Shown piece after piece: positions 11,580 through 23,100 of a stretch of 64,000 bases of DNA. The DNA comes from Cervus elaphus (Eukaryota; Chordata; Mammalia; Artiodactyla; Cervidae): assembly GCF_910594005.1 (NCBI RefSeq), contig NC_057829.1, positions 56,837,001-56,901,000 of the forward strand, in the 5' to 3' direction. A model generated the notes under the pieces. It saw only the letters and a program-made list of their open reading frames with translations. It was not told the origin of the DNA and searched no databases. Made by a program: the position numbers and the translations under genes. Every line of letters starts with the position of its first letter. Within the stretch, counting starts at the first letter, position 1.

Positions 11580-11695
11580 GGGCATTCCCTGGTGGTCCAG
11601 TGATCAGGACTCGGCACGTTCACTGCCAGGGCCTGGGTTTTGATCCCTGATCAGGAAACTTAAGATCCCACAAATCATGCAGTGCAGGGGTGGTG
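11580..11695 (+). repeat. CHR-type SINE
   Basis: GGCATTCCCTGGTGGTCCAG head and GGTTTTGATCCCTGATCAGG box B. It lies at the end of the antisense L1. The remaining intron to 12187 shows nothing recognised. Confidence 0.8.
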
Positions 11696-12187
11696 GGAGT
11701 CACTTTTCCCTTGCTGTTTTCAAGATTTCTTTTTTTGTCACTGTGATTATCACTCTGATTATAATGTATGGTCTTGTGGACCATTTGAATTTATTTTTCT
11801 AGAAACTACTTAACTCTGCCATTTTACTCATACCACTTGTAGTACATCATACCACAGATTGTGAGCTCCTTATTGCAAAACTCAGCTTTTAGTTTATCTA
11901 CCCTTAAAAAAAAGCCTGTTTTAAAATCTAGACTTCAGTTATTGTTTTAGCTTTTTGTAGCTTTTCTGGCTTAAGTTTTATTGAGAATAACTAATGGATG
12001 AAGAGTTTTGATTTCACATGGGCTAGAGTAGAAAATATTACATAACAATAGCCCAAAATGCTTACCTGTTTTTCAGGTTACAGGTAAGTTAACCTTTTCT
12101 CACCACAAAGAGAAGCATTTATTTCAGTGAGATTGATTGCCTTCTTTTATGGGACACCTGTATATAACAAGTGATTCTTTCTTCAAG

Positions 12188-12399
12188 TTGCTGTTGGACT
12201 GTGGTTTGGGAAATGGCAGTACTTCCGAGAGTGGCACAGAGTCTGTAGTGGCCCAGCACAGGATACTGATCTTCTGTCAACTTAAAAGCATGCTTGATAT
12301 AGTAGAACATGATCTTCTCAAACCTCATTTACCCTCTGTCACTTACTTGAGATTGGATGGTAGCATACCTCCTGGTCAGAGGCATTCCATTGTTTCACG
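12188..12399 (+). CDS. BTAF1: BTAF1 exon with motif IV (residues ~1622-1692)
   Basis: A 212-nt exon, the longest here, after CTTCAAG. It encodes LLLDCGLGNGSTSESGTE, then RILIFCQLKSMLDIVE (motif IV) and YLRLDGSIPPGQRHSIVSR. It ends in an arginine codon split as CG|G, before GTAAGT. Confidence 0.96.
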
Positions 12400-13585
12400 G
12401 TAAGTGTATTACCATTACTTACATACAAGTTTGCCCACGAACTACTTTGACTAAATATCTGAAAGTGTGCTTTATTATTATATTATTCAACCCAACTAAA
12501 TCCTTACCTTTTTAAAATACAGAACTGCAGAAATGTAATTGAGTAGTTTGTTTAGCTAGGGGGAAAGAACTGTATTAGGAAAGCATCCTTAAGGGCATGA
12601 AAGAAGTTTAAGGCACCAGAACAGAGAGGTGACTATTTCCCCTTCACCTGCATTTGGTGGTCGGGGGTGAGAGGTGGCAGACAGGCGCCTTAACTGTGCT
12701 CTTGCCTCATCTCTCCATCCGCCCTGAGAACAAGCTGGAAGCTGGCCTGGCTTGGAAGCAGTCTCTGAGTGCAGTGTTTCTTACATGTGGTCTGCTTTAG
12801 AAATCTCAGTGGTTCATTGTTTATAAACTGCAGATTCCTAGGATCTGTCATGCAGGCTGCTGACTTCAAAGCATTTTTAACAGGCATTCCTAAGAGATCT
12901 TAAGGCACAAAACAGAGACCTATGAAAGAACTTAAAATCCAGCTTTGACTCCAAACTCCACCATCAAAGCAGTGTTCTCTTGAGCACTAATGTTTATTAT
13001 CCACACAGCCTGGATCTTTTTGAAATAGTAATATCCTTATAGAGCTACTGTAACAAATAATGTAAAGCATATAAAGTAAAGCCCAGTGTTTGTCTCAGAG
13101 TCAGTAATAAATGATAGCTCGGTAATGTTAGTTTTTCTTTTTCCTAGAAGCTACTACATGTCCTTTGTCAATATCTTCTAGGACTAGTATGATTTTAGCA
13201 ACCCTTACCACCCTAATCTTCTGCCTTCCCTGACTGGTCTGACCTTTTCCCACACTATTCTGTCTCCATATGTTAAAGATTCATAGTTGGGTTTTGTCTT
13301 AGTGTTCCGTTTTTTAAAATTACTCAAGTACATTTTGCAATTGGACTTAATTGCTAGGTATGAAATTTCTAACATGTTCTAGAATACCTTTTTTTTCTAT
13401 TACTAAAGATGTGTATATTTAAAAGAAGGTAGTCTCAGCTCTGGTGGTCACAGAAATGGCTATATCATGGATTTATAAAGCAGTGTTCTTATTTGTGCTC
13501 TTTAATATTAAACTTTAAAGTGTCTATTATTAGAACTTTAGGAAGCAATGTACTAATTTTATTTTTTTAATATCTATGTTTTTAG
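12400..13585 (+). other. BTAF1 intron, nothing recognised
   Basis: 1.2-kb intron without identifiable mobile elements; a GGTGGTCGGGGGTGAGAGG tract occurs near 12655-12675. Confidence 0.55.
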
Positions 13586-13745
13586 GTTTAACAATGATCC
13601 ATCCATAGATGTTCTTTTACTTACAACTCATGTTGGTGGCCTGGGGCTTAACTTAACAGGCGCTGATACAGTGGTATTTGTGGAGCATGACTGGAATCCC
13701 ATGCGTGATCTACAAGCCATGGACCGGGCCCATCGCATTGGGCAG
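13586..13745 (+). CDS. BTAF1: BTAF1 exon with motifs V and VI (residues ~1692-1745)
   Basis: A 160-nt exon after TTTTTAG. It encodes FNNDPSIDVLLLTTHVGGLG, LNLTGADTV (motif V) and QAMDRAHRIGQ (motif VI with the arginine finger). It ends GQ before GTAAAA. All catalytic-lobe residues expected for an active Snf2 motor are present. Confidence 0.97.
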
Positions 13746-13829
13746 GTAAAAAGTCAACACTCACAGGTGTTAACTTGCACACTGGGAAAAATACTTCCCC
13801 CAAAAGACAAAGTCTTGGTTTAAGTTCCT

Positions 13830-13975
13830 ATTTTTATGTTAATAAGTGTTGTGACATTAGGCAAGTCACTTAATTTTGTTGCACGACTTCCTCACACATT
13901 AAATGAGGTGCTTGGGCCAAGAAAACTTGGGATACTATCCATTCCTAATATTCTGTGATTGCAAACATTTTAAGG
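13830..13975 (+). repeat. MIR remnant
   Basis: TGTGACATTAGGCAAGTCAC, then CTTCCTCACACATTAAATGA matches the MIR core (GTGACCTTGGGCAAGTCAC, then TTTCCTCATCTGTAAAATG). Located in the short intron before exon 14116-14286. Confidence 0.65.
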
Positions 13976-14115
13976 TCTTGGGCACAGATTTAAAAAAAAA
14001 CCCCGCAATCCTAATTCAGTAGTAGTCAAGTATCATCATACAAACCCCTGTGATTTGGTAAATCTCAAAGCTTATCCATTTATTTGTGCTACAGTTGCTT
14101 CTTTTTCTCACTCAG

Positions 14116-14286
14116 AAACGTGTGGTTAATGTGTACCGATTGATAACCAGAGGAACACTGGAAGAGAAAATAATGGGTTTGCAGAAATTCAAGATGAACA
14201 TAGCAAATACTGTTATTAGCCAAGAGAATTCTAGTTTGCAGAGTATGGGGACAGATCAACTCCTTGATCTGTTTACTCTTGATAAG
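14116..14286 (+). CDS. BTAF1: BTAF1 exon, lobe 2 end and brace (residues ~1746-1802)
   Basis: A 171-nt phase-0 exon after CTCAG, beginning KRVVNVYRLITRGTLEEKIM and ending LFTLDK at GTAAAG. 'VNVYRLITRGTLEEKI' is the conserved Snf2 segment after motif VI. Confidence 0.96.
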
Positions 14287-15651
14287 GTAAAGAACTTATA
14301 CAATTTTTGTATTTATAATATGTGTTCACAGACTTCCTGGCACTACTTGGTAAAAGTATTAAAAGGGGCAGCAAAGGTGTTCACTTTAGTATCAACTAGA
14401 TAACCCTTTGAGGGCATTTTTGATGTCCAGATAAAACTGTCAGATACTAGGGAATGTTTGAAGTTCTGACTTTCTGATTGATGGCTCTAGAGTGCTCCCT
14501 GGGTTTTCTTTCCTTAGCTGTCCTTTAGTGGGTAGGAACTATCTCGAGTCAGCTAGACCTGACTCTCCATTCCTTGCCCTGCCTCCTATTATCTGGTGAC
14601 TCGAAGCAAATTAACTTCTCTGAGCATCTTCAGCCTTGGCAGGATAACAATGCCTATATTACCACAAAGGTATGAAGATAATGGGTATTTTTGTTATTGT
14701 GGATGACAGAACTAATAGATAACAATCCATTAGCAAAGAATGCACCAGCTGGAAATACTGTCAGTTTAATAATGTAAAATGAATAGGGTTGATTTCAAGT
14801 CCTGTGTAGGTTCAGAAAATCAATTGTACACTCAGTATAAATTATGGTAAGAGATGGCTTTATATAATGCAGTTAAACCAGCTGTAATAACAGGGTTAGC
14901 ACGTCCAAATTTTAGAGAAAGTAGTTCCCCTCTGTATGTTAAGCCATGTTTAGAATATTGTCTGATTCTGGGTGTGGCAGTAACAAATTAGTCCCCAAAA
15001 GGTGGCCAGAATGGAGAAAGGTTCCTTAAGCATGTCATATAAGATAAGGTAGAGAGAACAAGATCTGTGTAACCTAGAAAAAAGGCTCAAAGAAACATGG
15101 ATTGCTTCAAATCTATTTTTATTTCATTAGAATGTTCTTATGGGTGACTTCTTTCTGGGCTCAAGGGGTCTTCCAAGGAAGCAAGAGCTGTTGCCATAAA
15201 CCATCTTACTAGCAAAATCTGAAAAATGAGGTCATCTTGATTTTCGTACTTTGTACTCTGGTTATATAAGAATGTCCTTGTTCTTGGGGTAAAGGGGCAT
15301 AAATAATATCTACAACTTACTCTGCATTGGTTTGGGGAAAGGCTGATAATTTACATATCTAATTTTGTAATCTATATACAGGGAGGAAGAATGATAGAGC
15401 CCAGTCTGACACAGATAACAATGAGTTCTTTGCAATGTTCTTAAAATTCTTCTCAAATAAAAAGCATAAAACAGTAAATTATTAGGGCAGTGGAAAACAG
15501 AATAGGCTATCTTATGAGATCATGAGCTTCCCCACATAGTTTGAAGTGTTTTCAACTCTGTTGGAAAAGTGCAGTGTTAGAAACAACTGTGGTATTTTAA
15601 AGAAAAATAAAATTTTTGAAATCTTCCATTTTATCTTTCTTCCAATTAAAG
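14287..15651 (+). other. Last BTAF1 intron, with a MIR and a possible CR1-like remnant
   Basis: 1.4-kb intron. A MIR remnant lies at about 14545-14705 (TGACTCGAAGCAAATTAACT, then CTCTGAGCATCTTC). Sequence near 14940-15100 (GAATATTGTCTGATTCTGGG, GTGGCCAGAATGGAGAAAGG) faintly resembles ancient CR1/L3-type repeats. No exon-like segment was seen. Confidence 0.4.
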
Positions 15652-15795
15652 GATGGCAAAGCAGAAAAAGCTGACACTTCTACTTCTGGAAAAACAAGCA
15701 TGAGATCAATTCTTGAAAACCTGAGTGATCTTTGGGATCAAGAGCAATATGATTCAGAGTACAGCCTGGAAAATTTTATGCATTCTCTCAAATAA
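15652..15795 (+). CDS. BTAF1: BTAF1 terminal coding exon (residues ~1803-1849 and stop)
   Basis: 144 coding nt after ATTAAAG encode DGKAEKADTSTSG, then SILENLSDLWDQEQYDSEYS and LENFMHSLK, followed by TAA at 15793-15795. The tryptophan-containing acidic tail is the usual C terminus of BTAF1/Mot1. Confidence 0.96.
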   Translation, partial: DGKAEKADTSTSGKTSMRSILENLSDLWDQEQYDSEYSLENFMHSLK

Positions 15796-17190
15796 CTATC
15801 AAATATTGTAAATGCAATTGCTGCTAGTTCAGTAACATTTCTGCTGATATTCAGCAAATTTCAAAGTTTATGGTGAACTTTTAGCTCAATTTGTAAATAG
15901 ATCTGAAGAATATTCAGCATAACGCTGGTCCTTGTTTCACTGGGGGGAACAAGTTATTCTCAAACGTTTGCACTGTATTAAATTTAAATGTTAATGTGAA
16001 AAATGGTTTAAATTCTACGTGCTGAATAGCTGCAGAGCAGAGGAACCAAGCCAGGTTTACACGTGCTGCGTGGGGTGTTCTTACTGGGAACGCGCCGCCG
16101 ATCTTACACAGTCACGCTTTGTACAGGATAGTATCCGCGTACTTTAGTCTTCATGTACATGTTTTCTTTTAAATAGAACTTGTTTTTTATAAATGATTAA
16201 AAACTAGGGCTTTTTTTTTTTTTTTTATAAAAGCCTTAATGAGCCATAATTTTAAGAATAATGACTACAATTATTGGTAATGCTTGGAACATGAGAATCT
16301 TAGAATGAATTGAACCAGGCCCTTGGTGGAAACGTTTATATATTTAATGCAGAGGCATAGTGTTTTTCAAATCTTTAACATCATTTTGTCAACTTTTAAA
16401 ATATTATCAACTATTCTAAATACAGGTAATGTTCTATTTAAGCCTATCATAACATCCTGTTAAGAGGGTGTTTTTTTAATTTATCTAAGGGCTAGGATAT
16501 AGCCAGATTCAGAGAACATATGTACTCAATAGGTTTCAATCATATATATAATATATTTTTTGTAACTATGAACATATACAGTTTTCCAGAAGTAGATTTT
16601 ACACTGTTTAGAATTTCAAAACCTATGGTGAAAAGACTGTTTATTGTAGTAATGCATGACTGAAGCATAAAAGGGAGAAATGATTCCTTTATATACACAA
16701 ACATACATCAATACACATATCTATATGCACAGGCATACCTGTCCTGCATCTGAAAAGGTGCTTGGTATTGGCACTAAAATCATGTAGTTATACTGGGCAG
16801 CAATAATTGGGCATGAAGCTGATTAGTGTTAGAAAAGTGAGCTCCATAGCAAGGGTGGGTATATGTATATAGATATGCATGTATGTGTATGTATATAATT
16901 TTATAAATTTCACACATAAATTAATACATGCCTGTGTGCATATAAATATGTATGGATATATTTGTATATACATGTACAGGAAATAGACATCCCCCAGGTT
17001 TGTGGCTGGCCATACACATAGGCATCGGTTTAAAAACCATCAGACCTCAGCTGTAAAATAACTTTGTTTAAAGTTATACTGTTCTGCAGCATTTAGACAT
17101 GGACATGTGTCACATTTCAGTAGCTTTGACAACCATACTGTAACATTAAACATAGCATTCCACAAGAGAATAAAAAAAAGATTTAACTGT
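15796..17190 (+). other. BTAF1: BTAF1 3' UTR (predicted extent)
   Basis: AT-rich sequence after the stop, free of young SINEs or LINEs, with a T-tract near 16210-16226 and many TATATA/CATATA tracts. Two ATTAAA variants (15977-15982, 16196-16201) and one AATAAA (17169-17174) could direct cleavage. The last is followed by a GT-rich stretch (GTGTAACTGTGTGTTA), the best match to a complete poly(A) site, giving a UTR of about 1.4 kb. Extent is inferred. Confidence 0.6.
17169..17174 (+). terminator. Candidate BTAF1 poly(A) signal AATAAA
   Basis: Canonical AATAAA with a GU-rich element about 30 bases downstream, ending the repeat-poor sequence after the BTAF1 stop. L1 sequence starts within 600 bases beyond it. 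Upstream ATTAAA variants may be used as proximal sites. Confidence 0.5.
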
Positions 17191-17765
17191 AAAATATGTG
17201 TAACTGTGTGTTATTTGTAGGAAATGATCACTAGAAAAAGCAAAAGATTAGATACATCCTTAAAAAAAAAAAAAAACATCTTTTTTCTTTCTAATGGTTA
17301 TTTTTTTCATTATTGAGAATTTATGTCAAATTCAATAGAAGACCAAAAGGAAATTCTTGACTTTATACAGAACATCCATTCTGTATAGCACACAGTAAAG
17401 CTATTTGGGAATGTGACCACTTAGAGGCAAAGTGGGGAGACTATAAGAACATAACAAATTACAGAAAAATAAAAAGCACTGTATCAAAAAAAAAGCACTG
17501 TTCCAGATACTTAATCTCAGTACAGTCTTACATGTCCTGATTAAAGACAGACCTCCTCAATATCCCAGAACACTTGCTGGCATCAGTGGAATCTAAGTGA
17601 AATTGACTATAGGAGCATGTGTTAAGTGCCAGAGTAAACAATGTGAGGCTATAAAGCAAAAACTTGAGTTGTGCCAATTAACAAAAAATATTTGCCATCC
17701 AACAAGTCAGTGTCATACATCAAAAACTGCGTCTTGGGACTTACCTGCTGGTCCAGTGGGAAAAC
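17191..17765. other. Intergenic, nothing recognised
   Basis: A-rich sequence after the predicted BTAF1 end, with homopolymer A runs near 17261-17275 and 17485-17494 but no identifiable gene. A short SINE-like phrase (GGGACTTACCTGCTGGTCC) is seen at 17737-17755. Confidence 0.5.
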
Positions 17766-19285
17766 TGGACAGCCACATGAAGAAGAATGATATTAGAACA
17801 CTCCATAATACCACAGACAGAAATAAACTCTGAATGGATTAAAGACCTGAATGTAAGGCCAGACACTATAAAACTCTTAAAGGAAACCATAGGCAGAACA
17901 CTCTGTGATATAAATCACAGCAAGATCTTTTTTGACCCACTTAAGCATAATGAAAATAAAATTAAATAGGACCTAATTAAACTTAAAACCTTTTGCACAG
18001 CAAAGGAAACTATAAGACAAAAAGACAACCCTCAGAATGGGAGATAATATTTGCAAACAAAGCAACTGACAAATGATTAATCTCTAAAATATACAAGCAA
18101 TTCATGCAGCTCAACATATAAAAAAAAAAAAAAAGCCCAATCCAAAAAAAAAAAATGGGTGGAAGATCGAACTCAACATTTCTCTAAAGACGACATACTG
18201 ATGGTCAACAAACATGAAAAGATGCTCTACATTGCTAATTTTTAGAGAAATGCAAATCAAAACTACAATGAGGTATCACCTCCCACTGGGTAGAATAATC
18301 ATCATCAATAGTCATCATCAAAAAATCTACAAACTAAATGCTGGAGAGGGTAAGGAGAGAAGGGAACCTCCTTAGTGGGACTGTAAATTGATGGAAAACA
18401 GTATGGAGGTTCCTTAAAAAATTAAAAATAGAACTACCATATGAACCAGCAATCCTACTACTGGGCATATACACAGAGAAAACTAGAATTCAACAAGACA
18501 CAGGTACGCCAATGTTCACTGCAACAGTATTTACAATACTCAGGACATGGCAGCAACCTAAATGTCCGTAAACAGAGGGAAGGATAAAGACGTGATGCAT
18601 TTACATAATGGGATATCACTCAGCCATGAAAAAGGAACAAAACTGGGTCGTTTGTAGAGACATGGATGGACCTAGAGTGTCATGCATGGTGAAGTCAGAA
18701 AAACATGCTGTATATTAACACATATATGTGGAGTCCAGAAAAATGGTACAGATGATCTTATCTGCAAAGCAGAAATAGAGAAGTAGAGAAGGAATATACA
18801 GATGCCAAGGGGGAGGGGAGGCGCCGGGAGATTGGGGTTGACACACACAGAACTGATTGCTGTTGTCGGCGTTCAGTCGCGAAGTCATGTCTCACTCTTG
18901 TGACTCCATAAACTGTGGACTGACAGACTCCTCTGTCCATGGGATTTCTCAGGCAAGAATACTGGAATGGGTTGCCATTTCCTGCTCCAGGGGATGTTCC
19001 CGACACCAGGTATCAAACCTGAGTCTCCTGCATTGCAGGCAAATTCTTTATCACTGAGCCATCAGGGAAGCCTATTGATACTATGTATAAAACAGATAAC
19101 TGATGAGAACCTACTGTATAGCACAGAGAACCTACTTAATGCTCTCTGGTGACCAGAATGGGAAGGAAATCCAGAGGGGAGGGGAGGGTGTATATATATA
19201 TATATATATATATAGCTAATTTGTTGTACAGTAGAAATTAACACAACATTGTAAAGCAACTATACTTCAATAAGAATTTTTAAAA
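17766..19285 (+). mobile_element. L1 3' fragment interrupted by a Bov-tA
   Basis: L1 ORF2 C-terminal coding sequence (broken), for example CTACTACTGGGCATATACAC and CTCAGCCATGAAAAAGGAAC, then the L1 3' UTR ending AACATTGTAAAGCAACTATA. A minus-strand Bov-tA interrupts it at about 18853-19072. A (TA)n run lies at about 19190-19213. Confidence 0.88.
18853..19072 (-). repeat. Bov-tA SINE, minus strand
   Basis: Reads GTTCAGTCGCGAAGTCATGT, then CAAGAATACTGGAATGGGTT, and ends ATCAGGGAAGCC, the reverse complement of the Bov-tA head. L1 sequence resumes directly after it. Confidence 0.9.
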
Positions 19286-19296
19286 GTTGCCTCCTG

Positions 19297-19447
19297 GGAC
19301 TTCTCGGTGGTCCAGTGGCTAAGACTCTGCACACTCAATGATGGGGCCCAGATTTGATTCCTGGTCAGAGAACTGGATCCCACATGCTGCAACTAACAGT
19401 CCTGCATGCCACAGTGAAGATCCGGTGCAACCAAATGTGTTTTAAAA
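19297..19447 (+). repeat. CHR-type SINE with 10-bp TSD
   Basis: GGACTTCTCGGTGGTCCAGT head; target-site duplication TTGCCTCCTG at 19287-19296 and 19448-19457. Confidence 0.9.
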
Positions 19448-19457
19448 TTGCCTCCTG

Positions 19458-20061
19458 TTTCAAGAAGGGGTTCCTACCAATCTCTGATAAATTCCCTCCA
19501 ACCAGTGAAGTTCTGTTGACGAATATAGAGGCTGAGATCCTATTATCTGTGTAGGGGCAAGAGCCATGGTTTCTGGCTTACAGGAGAAAGAGGAACTATA
19601 ACTTAATTCTCTCCATAAAGCCTCAGAGAGTTCATGTATTGAAACACGACAGGCAGAACTGTCCGTGACCCCAAATCCCCACATCATCCAAGAGAAATCA
19701 GAATCCCAGAATACCTGCGCCACAGGTAAGCTTAAGGCTGGGTTTATGCTAAGCATATAGCTGTAGGAACCACAAGCCAAAAACTAACCAATCAACTCTA
19801 GGACCCTTGCAGAAGCAAATACAAAAGTGCCCTATAGAAGCAGTTTCAGATCAGGTCCCATAGGATTACCATGGGGGGAAGATTCTAAGATTACGCTCAC
19901 ACACAATCTACAGCAGGCCATGAACTACCAGGAGGAAGAGTCAGCAGATGCAAATAGGAGAATTCTTTATTTAAAAACTGCACAGAGAATAATCTGAAAG
20001 ACCATAAAATAATAATTAGATATGAAAATATAGAAAACATTATTTGAAAGTTAAGCAAATT
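19458..20061. other. Intergenic, unclassified
   Basis: About 600 bases without recognised element or gene; composition resembles degenerate LINE sequence. A 106-codon minus-strand open frame (19460-19780) has no recognisable similarity and is probably chance. Confidence 0.4.
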
Positions 20062-20755
20062 AAAACATTTCTTCTTTTAAACTGGGGTATGGCCAATTAA
20101 CAATGTGATGTTTTGAGGTATACAGCAAAAGGGCTCGGGCTTCCCTGGAGGCTCAGCTGGTAAAGAATCCACCTGCAATGCAGGAGACCTGGGTTGGGAA
20201 GATCCCCTGGAGAAGGGAAAGGCTACCCACTCCAGTATTCTGGCCTGGAGAATCCCATGGACAGAGGAGCATGGTGGGCTACAGTCCATGGGGTCGCAAA
20301 AAGTCGGACACAACTGAGCAACTTTCACTCACTCATTTGCTCACTCACAGCAAAAGGGCTCAGCCATACATATGATAACATGTATCCATTCTCCCTCAAA
20401 CTCCCCTCCCATCTAGGCTGCCATATAACATTGAGCAAAGTTCCATGTACTATAGGGTAGGTCCTTGTTGGTTATCCATTTTAAATAGCAGTGTGTACAT
20501 GTCTATCCCAAACTCCCTCACTTTCTCTTCCCCCATCCTTCCCACTGGCAACCACAAGTTTGTTCTGTTAAGGCTGTGAGTCTGTTTCTATTTTGTAAAT
20601 AAGTTCATTTTTATCCTTTCTTTTTAGGTTCCACATATAAGGGATGTCATTCGACATTTCTCTTTGACTTCACTCAGTATGACAATCTCTGGGTCCATCT
20701 ATGGTTCTGCAAATAGATGTTGCAAACTTTCTATCATTAAAAGCTAGGCAAATCT
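20062..20755 (-). repeat. L1 3' UTR fragment (antisense) with a nested Bov-tA
   Basis: Reverse-oriented L1 3' end: GTATGGCCAATTAACAATGT, TACTATAGGGTAGGTCCTTG, TTGGTTATCCATTTTAAATA. It is split cleanly by a Bov-tA at 20137-20346. Confidence 0.85.
20137..20346 (+). repeat. Bov-tA SINE with 15-bp TSD
   Basis: Near-consensus Bov-tA (GGGCTTCCCTGGAGGCTCAG, then CAGTCCATGGGGTCGCAAAA). It is flanked by a perfect 15-bp duplication, ACAGCAAAAGGGCTC, at 20122-20136 and 20347-20361. This is one of the youngest insertions in the window. Confidence 0.95.
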
Positions 20756-20909
20756 GAAACATTCATAAATGAAAAAAAATTACTGGAGTTCAAAATTTTG
20801 GATGGTTATCGATGGAGATTAGAAACAAGCAAAGAGAGAATGTGACTTGGGAGATTGATCTTATAAAATCATCTGTGATACAGATGGGATACAGAGATGA
20901 ACTGACAGA

Positions 20910-21440
20910 AACTGAAAGGGGTACCTCAAGACTGTATACTGTCACCCCAATTATTTAACGTGCAGAGTACATCATGAGAAATACTGGGCTGGGTGAATCA
21001 CAAGCTGGAATCAAAACTGCTGGGAGAAATATCAGTGACCTCAAATTTGCAGATGATACCAGTTTAATGACAGAAAGCAAAGAGGAACTAAAGAGCTTCT
21101 TGATGAGGGAGAAGAGGATAGTGAAAAAAGCTGGCTTAAAACTCACATTCAAAAGACTAAGATCATGGCATCCACTCCCATCACTTTATGTATGGCAAAT
21201 AGATGGGGAAAAATCGGAAACAGTAACAGATTTTATTTTCTTGGGCTCCAAAATCACTGTGGATAATGACTGCGGCCATGAAATTACAAGATGTTTGCTC
21301 CTTGGAAGAAAAGCTATGACAAACCTAGACCATATTAAAAAGCAGAGATCTCAATCTGCCAGAAAGATGTATATAGTCAAAGCAATGGTTTTTCCAGTAG
21401 TCACACAACAGCTGTGAGAGCTGGACCATAAAGAAAGCTT
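20910..21440 (+). mobile_element. BovB LINE internal fragment (RT region)
   Basis: Reverse-transcriptase part of BovB. An open stretch at 20974-21417 (147 codons) contains LKFADDTSLM, the RT active-site box with both aspartates intact, followed by ITVDNDCGHEI and the MTNLD segment. Both ends are truncated and the rest of the ORF is missing. 20756-20909 is unclassified. Confidence 0.9.
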
Positions 21441-21732
21441 CATCATACCCTACCATATTTACTGCAGTCCAGTCAGTCTGTCCCCTGCTAATCCCTCAAT
21501 GTAAAGCTAAATGTGTAACATTTTGGTATCTTTCATCTGACCATCCATATCAGATGTTCCCAAACATTACCCAGCATCATGGTTTACAATGAAAAAACTA
21601 GTCCTTGCGTCTCGTGGCACTTTGAATCTTTTATGCCATGATACTACAGCAGTATCAAGAGCATTTTATGGAAAACTGGGGAAGTGTCTGTGATCAAAGT
21701 TAATAAAGAACAAGCCATCTGCCTTGTGGGTT
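21441..21732. other. Intergenic, unclassified
   Basis: About 290 bases of sequence that matches none of the repeat families I recognise; it ends with AATAAA-containing sequence (TTAATAAAGAACAAG near 21700). It could be part of an old 3' UTR-like retrocopy; no coding similarity was seen. Confidence 0.3.
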
Positions 21733-21740
21733 TTGGAAAG

Positions 21741-21909
21741 ATTTTTTTTGTTTGTTTAATATTCATTTATTTGGTTGTGTTGGGTCTTTGTTGCAGCCTT
21801 CGAATTCTCGGTTGTGGCATGTGGGATTTAATTCCCTGACCAGGGATCAAACCCAGGCCACTGGCATTGGGAGCACAGAGTCTTAGCCACTGGACCACCA
21901 GGGAAGTCC
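21741..21909 (-). repeat. CHR-type SINE, minus strand, with TSD
   Basis: Reverse-oriented copy (TTGTTGCAGCCTTCGAATTC, then GGACCACCAGGGAAGTCC); 8-bp duplication TTGGAAAG at 21733-21740 and 21910-21917. Confidence 0.9.
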
Positions 21910-21917
21910 TTGGAAAG

Positions 21918-23100
21918 GTTAATTCTTAACAATCCATTCACCCCACTGAGACCCGTTCTAGCAGTAGGACAGTTACTTACTTGAAAAGCAGTACCCAAAT
22001 GCTTTAAGTAGATTCACATTAACCATAGTTTTTTAGATTCTTTTTAAAGTTAGTATAAGCCTCAGTTTACATCAGTTAGTGTAGATCAGTTTCCAGTCGT
22101 GTTTCATCTTCACCTGCATTTTATTTGGTGTTTGAAGAAAGGAAAAGTGGAAAGCAAATATGATTTGTACTGTTCGTACTAAATCTGTGGGATTTGTTGG
22201 TAAATTTATTTCAGAGTAAAGTATTTAGAAAAACAAAGATTTGTTTCTCAGGCTGAAGGTCTCAGCGATTATAATACATTTGACTTGTGATGACAGCCTG
22301 TTCACTCTTTGACATGAATGTGCTCTGGAAACAAATGAAGAGCAGCTGGCCTCGTCCCCACACTGCGTGTCCAGGTGTGGCACGCTCCTGCTGCCTTCCG
22401 GCTGGGACCCGTGTGCTGCCCTCTGTTCCCGCGGCTGGGTGGTTCTTTTCTCTTTATTAACGAAAGTGGACGCAAACAACATGATCCCAAAGACAAGCCT
22501 AGTTCATTCCAGCTGCTTGCAGACCAGAAAATTTGTAAATGGATGGTTTGATGTTACTGCACGTAATACAAAACAGGTCTGGGGAAAAAAAAAAAAAACC
22601 AACTATGTCTCCATCTCCATTTTGGCTCTTGCAGAGCTGGGTAAATGGTGTCATGAGGAGATATGGAACCCTGAAAAAGGAACAGATTGGGAAAGGGGAG
22701 AGTAGGAAATCAAGAATTATCTTTTGATTGTTAAATTGAGATCCTTATATTAAAGTAGAGACGCTGACTTAAAGGTCAACCGGGAAATATAAATTTAGGG
22801 AAGACAGTATTTGTAAGACATGTGTGGGACCAGATGAGATCTCCTGCAGTATTATTTATATAGTGAAGTACTATACAGCAGGGAAAAATAAATGAGTATA
22901 ATAAAACATGGATAAGTCTCAAAAATTTGAGGTTGAATGCAAAAATAATATGTATAGTCGAGTCTATTTATATATACTAAAAACAGGCAAAAATGAAACA
23001 CTTATTTGATATATACAAATAAATCACATATATTGTTATTTCACATTTGAAAAATAAAAAACTGAGTGACATTCATATGAACAACACATTGATTATGTCC
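21918..23100. other. Intergenic, mostly unclassified
   Basis: 1.2 kb. 21918-22700 shows no recognised repeat and has higher GC around 22330-22440 (GTCCCCACACTGCGTGTCC, TGTTCCCGCGGCTGGGTGG). 22850-23040 resembles a degenerate L1 3' region (ATAAAACATGGATAAGTCTC). No gene is supported. Confidence 0.4.

Larger units (their letters stand above)
10240..11580 (-). repeat. Old L1 fragment (antisense), split by SINEs
   Basis: Reads as the reverse complement of an L1 ORF2 end and 3' UTR: GTACCCATCACCACTATCCC, CATGTAAGTGGGATCACATA, ACCACATTTTGTTTA and GGCTATTGTGGATAATGCC. It is interrupted by a minus-strand CHR SINE (about 10396-10502) and a plus-strand Bov-tA (about 10755-10955). It lies in the 2.1-kb BTAF1 intron after exon 9958-10110. 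Confidence 0.8.
2747..17190 (+). other. BTAF1: BTAF1 gene, 3' part (13 coding exons and 3' UTR)
   Basis: BTAF1 (TAF172, Mot1 family) is a nuclear Snf2-type ATPase that binds TBP and uses ATP to remove it from DNA. Thirteen exons with AG/GT boundaries join without a frame break into 629 codons plus a stop. The order matches the C-terminal third of BTAF1: linker, DExx ATPase lobe with DDMGLGKT and DEGH, second helicase lobe with the QAMDRAHRIGQ motif VI, and C-terminal tail. If the protein has the usual 1849 residues, these are 1221-1849; DDMGLGKT then falls at 1291-1298 and DEGH at 1404-1407. The N-terminal HEAT-repeat part lies upstream of the window. Coding exons carry no stop or frameshift, so the gene looks functional. 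Identification rests on recognising the protein sequence; the 3' end is a poly(A)-signal prediction. Confidence 0.97.

Noticed and set aside
20137..20346. tRNA gene calls in SINE heads
   Set aside because: The heads are tRNA-derived SINE promoters embedded in Bov-tA/CHR bodies with TSDs, not functional tRNAs.
20974..21417. 147-codon frame with RT motif as a host gene
   Set aside because: It is a fragment of the BovB polyprotein, present in several copies in the window.
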